A stretch of 64,000 nucleotides of DNA from Batkoa obscura (lineage: Eukaryota > Entomophthoromycota > Entomophthoromycetes > Entomophthorales > Batkoaceae), in the NCBI GenBank assembly GCA_030770535.1, contig JASVEC010000029.1:372001-436000 (forward strand), given 5' to 3'. Both the position numbers and the translations under genes were made by a program. The notes below the pieces were generated by a model, which was not told where the DNA came from, searched no databases, and saw only the letters and a program-made list of their open reading frames with translations. Positions 61,388-64,000 of the stretch are shown piece by piece. Numbering within the stretch: the stretch's first letter is position 1; every line of letters begins with the position of its first letter.

Positions 61388-62833
61388 GCTTTTAAAATGC
61401 GATTCACTACTCCGCTTTTTTATATTGTAAAAATGTTATTTATTATTTTGATTTATAAAATGATTTGTTTTTATGACGTTCGATTTTTTTAAACAGATAA
61501 TCCATGATTGTTATTATTTTTTGCTACAATAGCGCAATGGCTGGAAAAATGATCCGATGTTTATAGTTTTTATATTTCTATTATAACTCACAACTAAATA
61601 GAGAAATAAAATAAAAAGATATTATTTCTACGTTTACCACATCTCTGTTTATACTTATTTCCCTTCTACATAAATAAAACACTCATGAGATTATGCTCTT
61701 TTAAAATTAAAATTAAGACAATCTAATAATCATTTCATTATTGATTATTTATTTTATTTTATTTTGAGTATATTCCAGATATAACACTTTGTGTATATTT
61801 ATAATACATTTTAATAATACTTGTTAGCAATTTTCGAATAGAAAAATAATAATAATAATAATTTTATAATTTGCTTTCAGTTTTATACTCAAGCATTTTT
61901 ATTCTTTATTTTATAAATTTGAGGAAATAAAAATAATACATTATTTACATTATAAGCTATTGATGATTACTTGAACAGTCTTTATATTCATTTAGTTTAA
62001 ATACAAAAGAACACCAGTAAATAAAAACTATATACCTTTATATAGGTTAAATGATTTAAAAGTTTATATTTACTTAGAATAATTTGAGCTGTTAATTTAA
62101 AAATATTAAGCGAACTAATTTTTTTAAAATGTCAATAATTTCAAAAGAATTCAAAGTTGCTATTATTGAAATTGCATTACTTAGTTTATAATGTCTAAGT
62201 ACCTTTTTATATAACTATTGTACTATGAATTCTTTGGTTCCTTTAATCCATTTTATAATAATTTATAATGTTTAAATATTTACTTCATTTTAGTAATATA
62301 TTTATATGTGTATCATGAATTTATAGGCCATTTATTAGTTGCTATAAATAATCTTGTCATATATAAACTGGCTCATTATTTAATATAAAATATAAAAATA
62401 GTTAATCCCCGGGTAAATTATTGCTTTTGCAAAAGATTGCATAAAACTTATTAGTACATATGATGTAATTTAGAGATTTATTTTTAAAAATTAGGACCTT
62501 ATTTTATGTAAAATTTTTAAATTTAGTTCATAATTAATTTAAGTTCTTCAAATAGCTTAAACATAAGATAAAACTCCAGAACCAATGAATTGTAGAAATA
62601 AGTTAGTTACTAAAAAACAGATAGTGATACTACCAAATTAAGCAAATGGGGTAAGAATTAAGTTGCTATCAAATTAGCCTCTGTTATTTACCATCCAAAT
62701 ATGGTTAACCCCTTAATAAAATCTAATCAATAAATTGTTGAAAATCAAAAAATATTAATAATAGTAGAACTTAGAGTAACACCATTTTATTTAACAATCA
62801 GTTCTTTTTATTTTTCGTTTCTTTTTATTTAAC
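61388..62833. other. Intergenic region, 1.45 kb, between divergent genes
   Basis: AT-rich, upstream of both the octapeptide-protein gene and the IML2-like gene. Short AATAAT runs near 61845; no gene, tRNA or inverted-repeat element recognised. Confidence 0.5.
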
Positions 62834-64000
62834 ATGTTCAGTCTATTTGGAAGCAAACCAAAACCAATTGATAACATCAAAAGTCTACAGTGTCTCCATG
62901 ATGGATTGTTGGAATTAGAAGCATCTTTCGATCATATTTTAAACGATAGAATTAAACAAGCTCAAACTTTACTAAACGAAAAAGAAAACTTAGGCTCAGA
63001 TTCAAGTTACCCCAATGACAAAAATCCGATGATCTCGTTCGGTAAAGCTACCTTAGCCTTTCAAACTAGTATTATGGGTTTCGAAGAGTCTGGCTTTAGT
63101 TTAGCCTCTAAAGAGTTACAAGCTTCGGAAAATATAGCTAGTGCCTGGACTACAGCAATAACTAGCTCACTTAAAAGCATCGATGCCACTTCGATGTCAT
63201 ATAAAAAGCTCAAAAAAGCAGAATTATTATTAAAATTAGTATCAGCCGACTCTTTGATAATGCTTTCCGCTGTTTCCTTTTTGTCACAATCCTTATCAGA
63301 GTATGCTAAAGCAGCGTATCGATTGAAAAAAGCATATGATAGCTTTATATTCTTGGATAAAGCGGTAGGTTTGGAATTGAATGAAAAAGATTTAAATAAT
63401 GAGCCATTTTCAAAAGTAACGGAAGGTAACTAAATTAACAAATATAATATTTAAAATTAATTATTTTAGATCCATTTGACAGCTTTTTGATAAGTGGTGT
63501 TAGCTTTGGATTAGGATTATTAAAATTAATGATATCTTCTTTACCACGTAAAGCGAAAGGCTTACTTAGTAGTGTTGGGTTTCATCTAGTAGAAAGAAGT
63601 GAAGCCATTTCTTATTTAAAGAATTCTATACTTTATAAAGGTCTTCATGGGTCTTTATCGTCCATGCTATTATTATCTTTTTATTCTGGTTGGTTATCTT
63701 TTATTTCACACTTACCTGTTTCTAGCACTCGAGAATATCAAGAAGCAGAGCATTTGATTCCAAAATTCAGAAGTATTTATCCCCAAGGTCGTATATGGAT
63801 CCTTTTAGAGTGTAAATTTCTCAAGCTAAAGGGCGACCTTGACAATGTGACTACACTTTTAGAAAATGCATTAAACCAAAAAACTGATTCTTGGCCAGAA
63901 TTGAAATATTTAATTTTATATGAATATGCATGGTAATTTAAATAATAATATTTGATTTGTAAATATTGATTTGTTATTTAGGTGTAAAATTTTAGTAGGT
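62834..64000 (+). CDS. IML2: Iml2/TTC39-like protein, 3'-partial
   Basis: Exons 62834-63425, 63470-63932 and 63982 onward, running off the window edge; 358 residues are visible. The N-terminus has SLQCLHDGLLELEASFDHIL, then NPMISFGKATLAFQTSIMGF and LKKAELLLKLVSADSLIMLS, and after the first intron FDSFLISGVSFGLGLLKLMI with LPRKAKGLLSSVGF. This order fits the Iml2/TTC39 family (outer-membrane or inclusion-associated proteins with C-terminal TPR repeats; yeast Iml2 is linked to inclusion-body clearance via lipid droplets). TPR-type helices begin in the last visible exon (EYQEAEHLIPKFRSIYP). The C-terminal half is beyond the window. Confidence 0.85.

Overview
The window is nuclear DNA from an AT-rich eukaryote with a compact genome. 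Genes are broken by many short introns (about 45-75 bp, GT(A)..AG) and sit close together on both strands. The gene set (Med7, Ltv1, Bet1, Vma13, Trm8, Swc4, Amd1, GCP4, a trypsin-like secreted protease, and a siroheme synthase that fuses Met8-like and Met1-like domains) suggests an early-diverging fungus. The AT richness plus a trypsin-type protease would suit the Entomophthoromycotina, but that placement is inference and no species is claimed.

Layout. 1-1190: 3'-partial trypsin-family protease with a very large charged insert. 1491-4364: DNA transposon with terminal inverted repeats (TIRs) and an intact-looking transposase reading frame. 4765-14355: pirin (apparent frameshift), MED7, siroheme synthase, LTV1, BET1 and an A20/AN1 zinc-finger protein. 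15498-18668: CCDC130/YJU2B-type splicing factor and a mitochondrial carrier of carnitine type. 19105-28908: OS-9/Yos9 ER lectin, RPS29, V-ATPase subunit H, a small protein of unknown function, a Rieske protein, Trm8, a WBP2-like protein and a secreted glycoprotein-like protein. 29984-35170: repeat-rich block with three short TIR elements (MITEs), a decayed Tc1/mariner-type gene carrying a tandem array of helix-turn-helix (HTH) units, and a 630 bp long-TIR element. 35878-46469: GCP4, SWC4, GH63 glucosidase I and AMP deaminase. 47350-48235: broken inverted copy of the 5' part of GCP4. 48979-54746: mitochondrial Hsp70 and a polo-like kinase. 57074-61387: a 1390-residue unrecognised protein built from about 75 octapeptides with a C-terminal membrane region. 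62834-64000: 5' part of an Iml2/TTC39 protein.

Most genes are unrelated housekeeping functions: ribosome and tRNA maturation, transcription, splicing, ER quality control, membrane traffic, microtubule nucleation and mitosis. Yos9 and glucosidase I both act on N-glycans in the ER, but they are not adjacent. Several neighbours are divergent over short spacers (SWC4/CWH41 89 bp, TRM8/WBP2-like 112 bp, LTV1/BET1 268 bp).

Mobile DNA is all of the plain DNA-transposon type. Eight copies of one ~105 bp MITE share most of the first 25 bp of the large transposon, which may be their source of transposase. Two further MITEs have TAA or TTA target duplications. I recognise no retrovirus-like, Polinton-like or other capsid-bearing element. 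The most unusual items are the octapeptide-repeat protein, the protease insert, the HTH array and the inverted GCP4 duplication.
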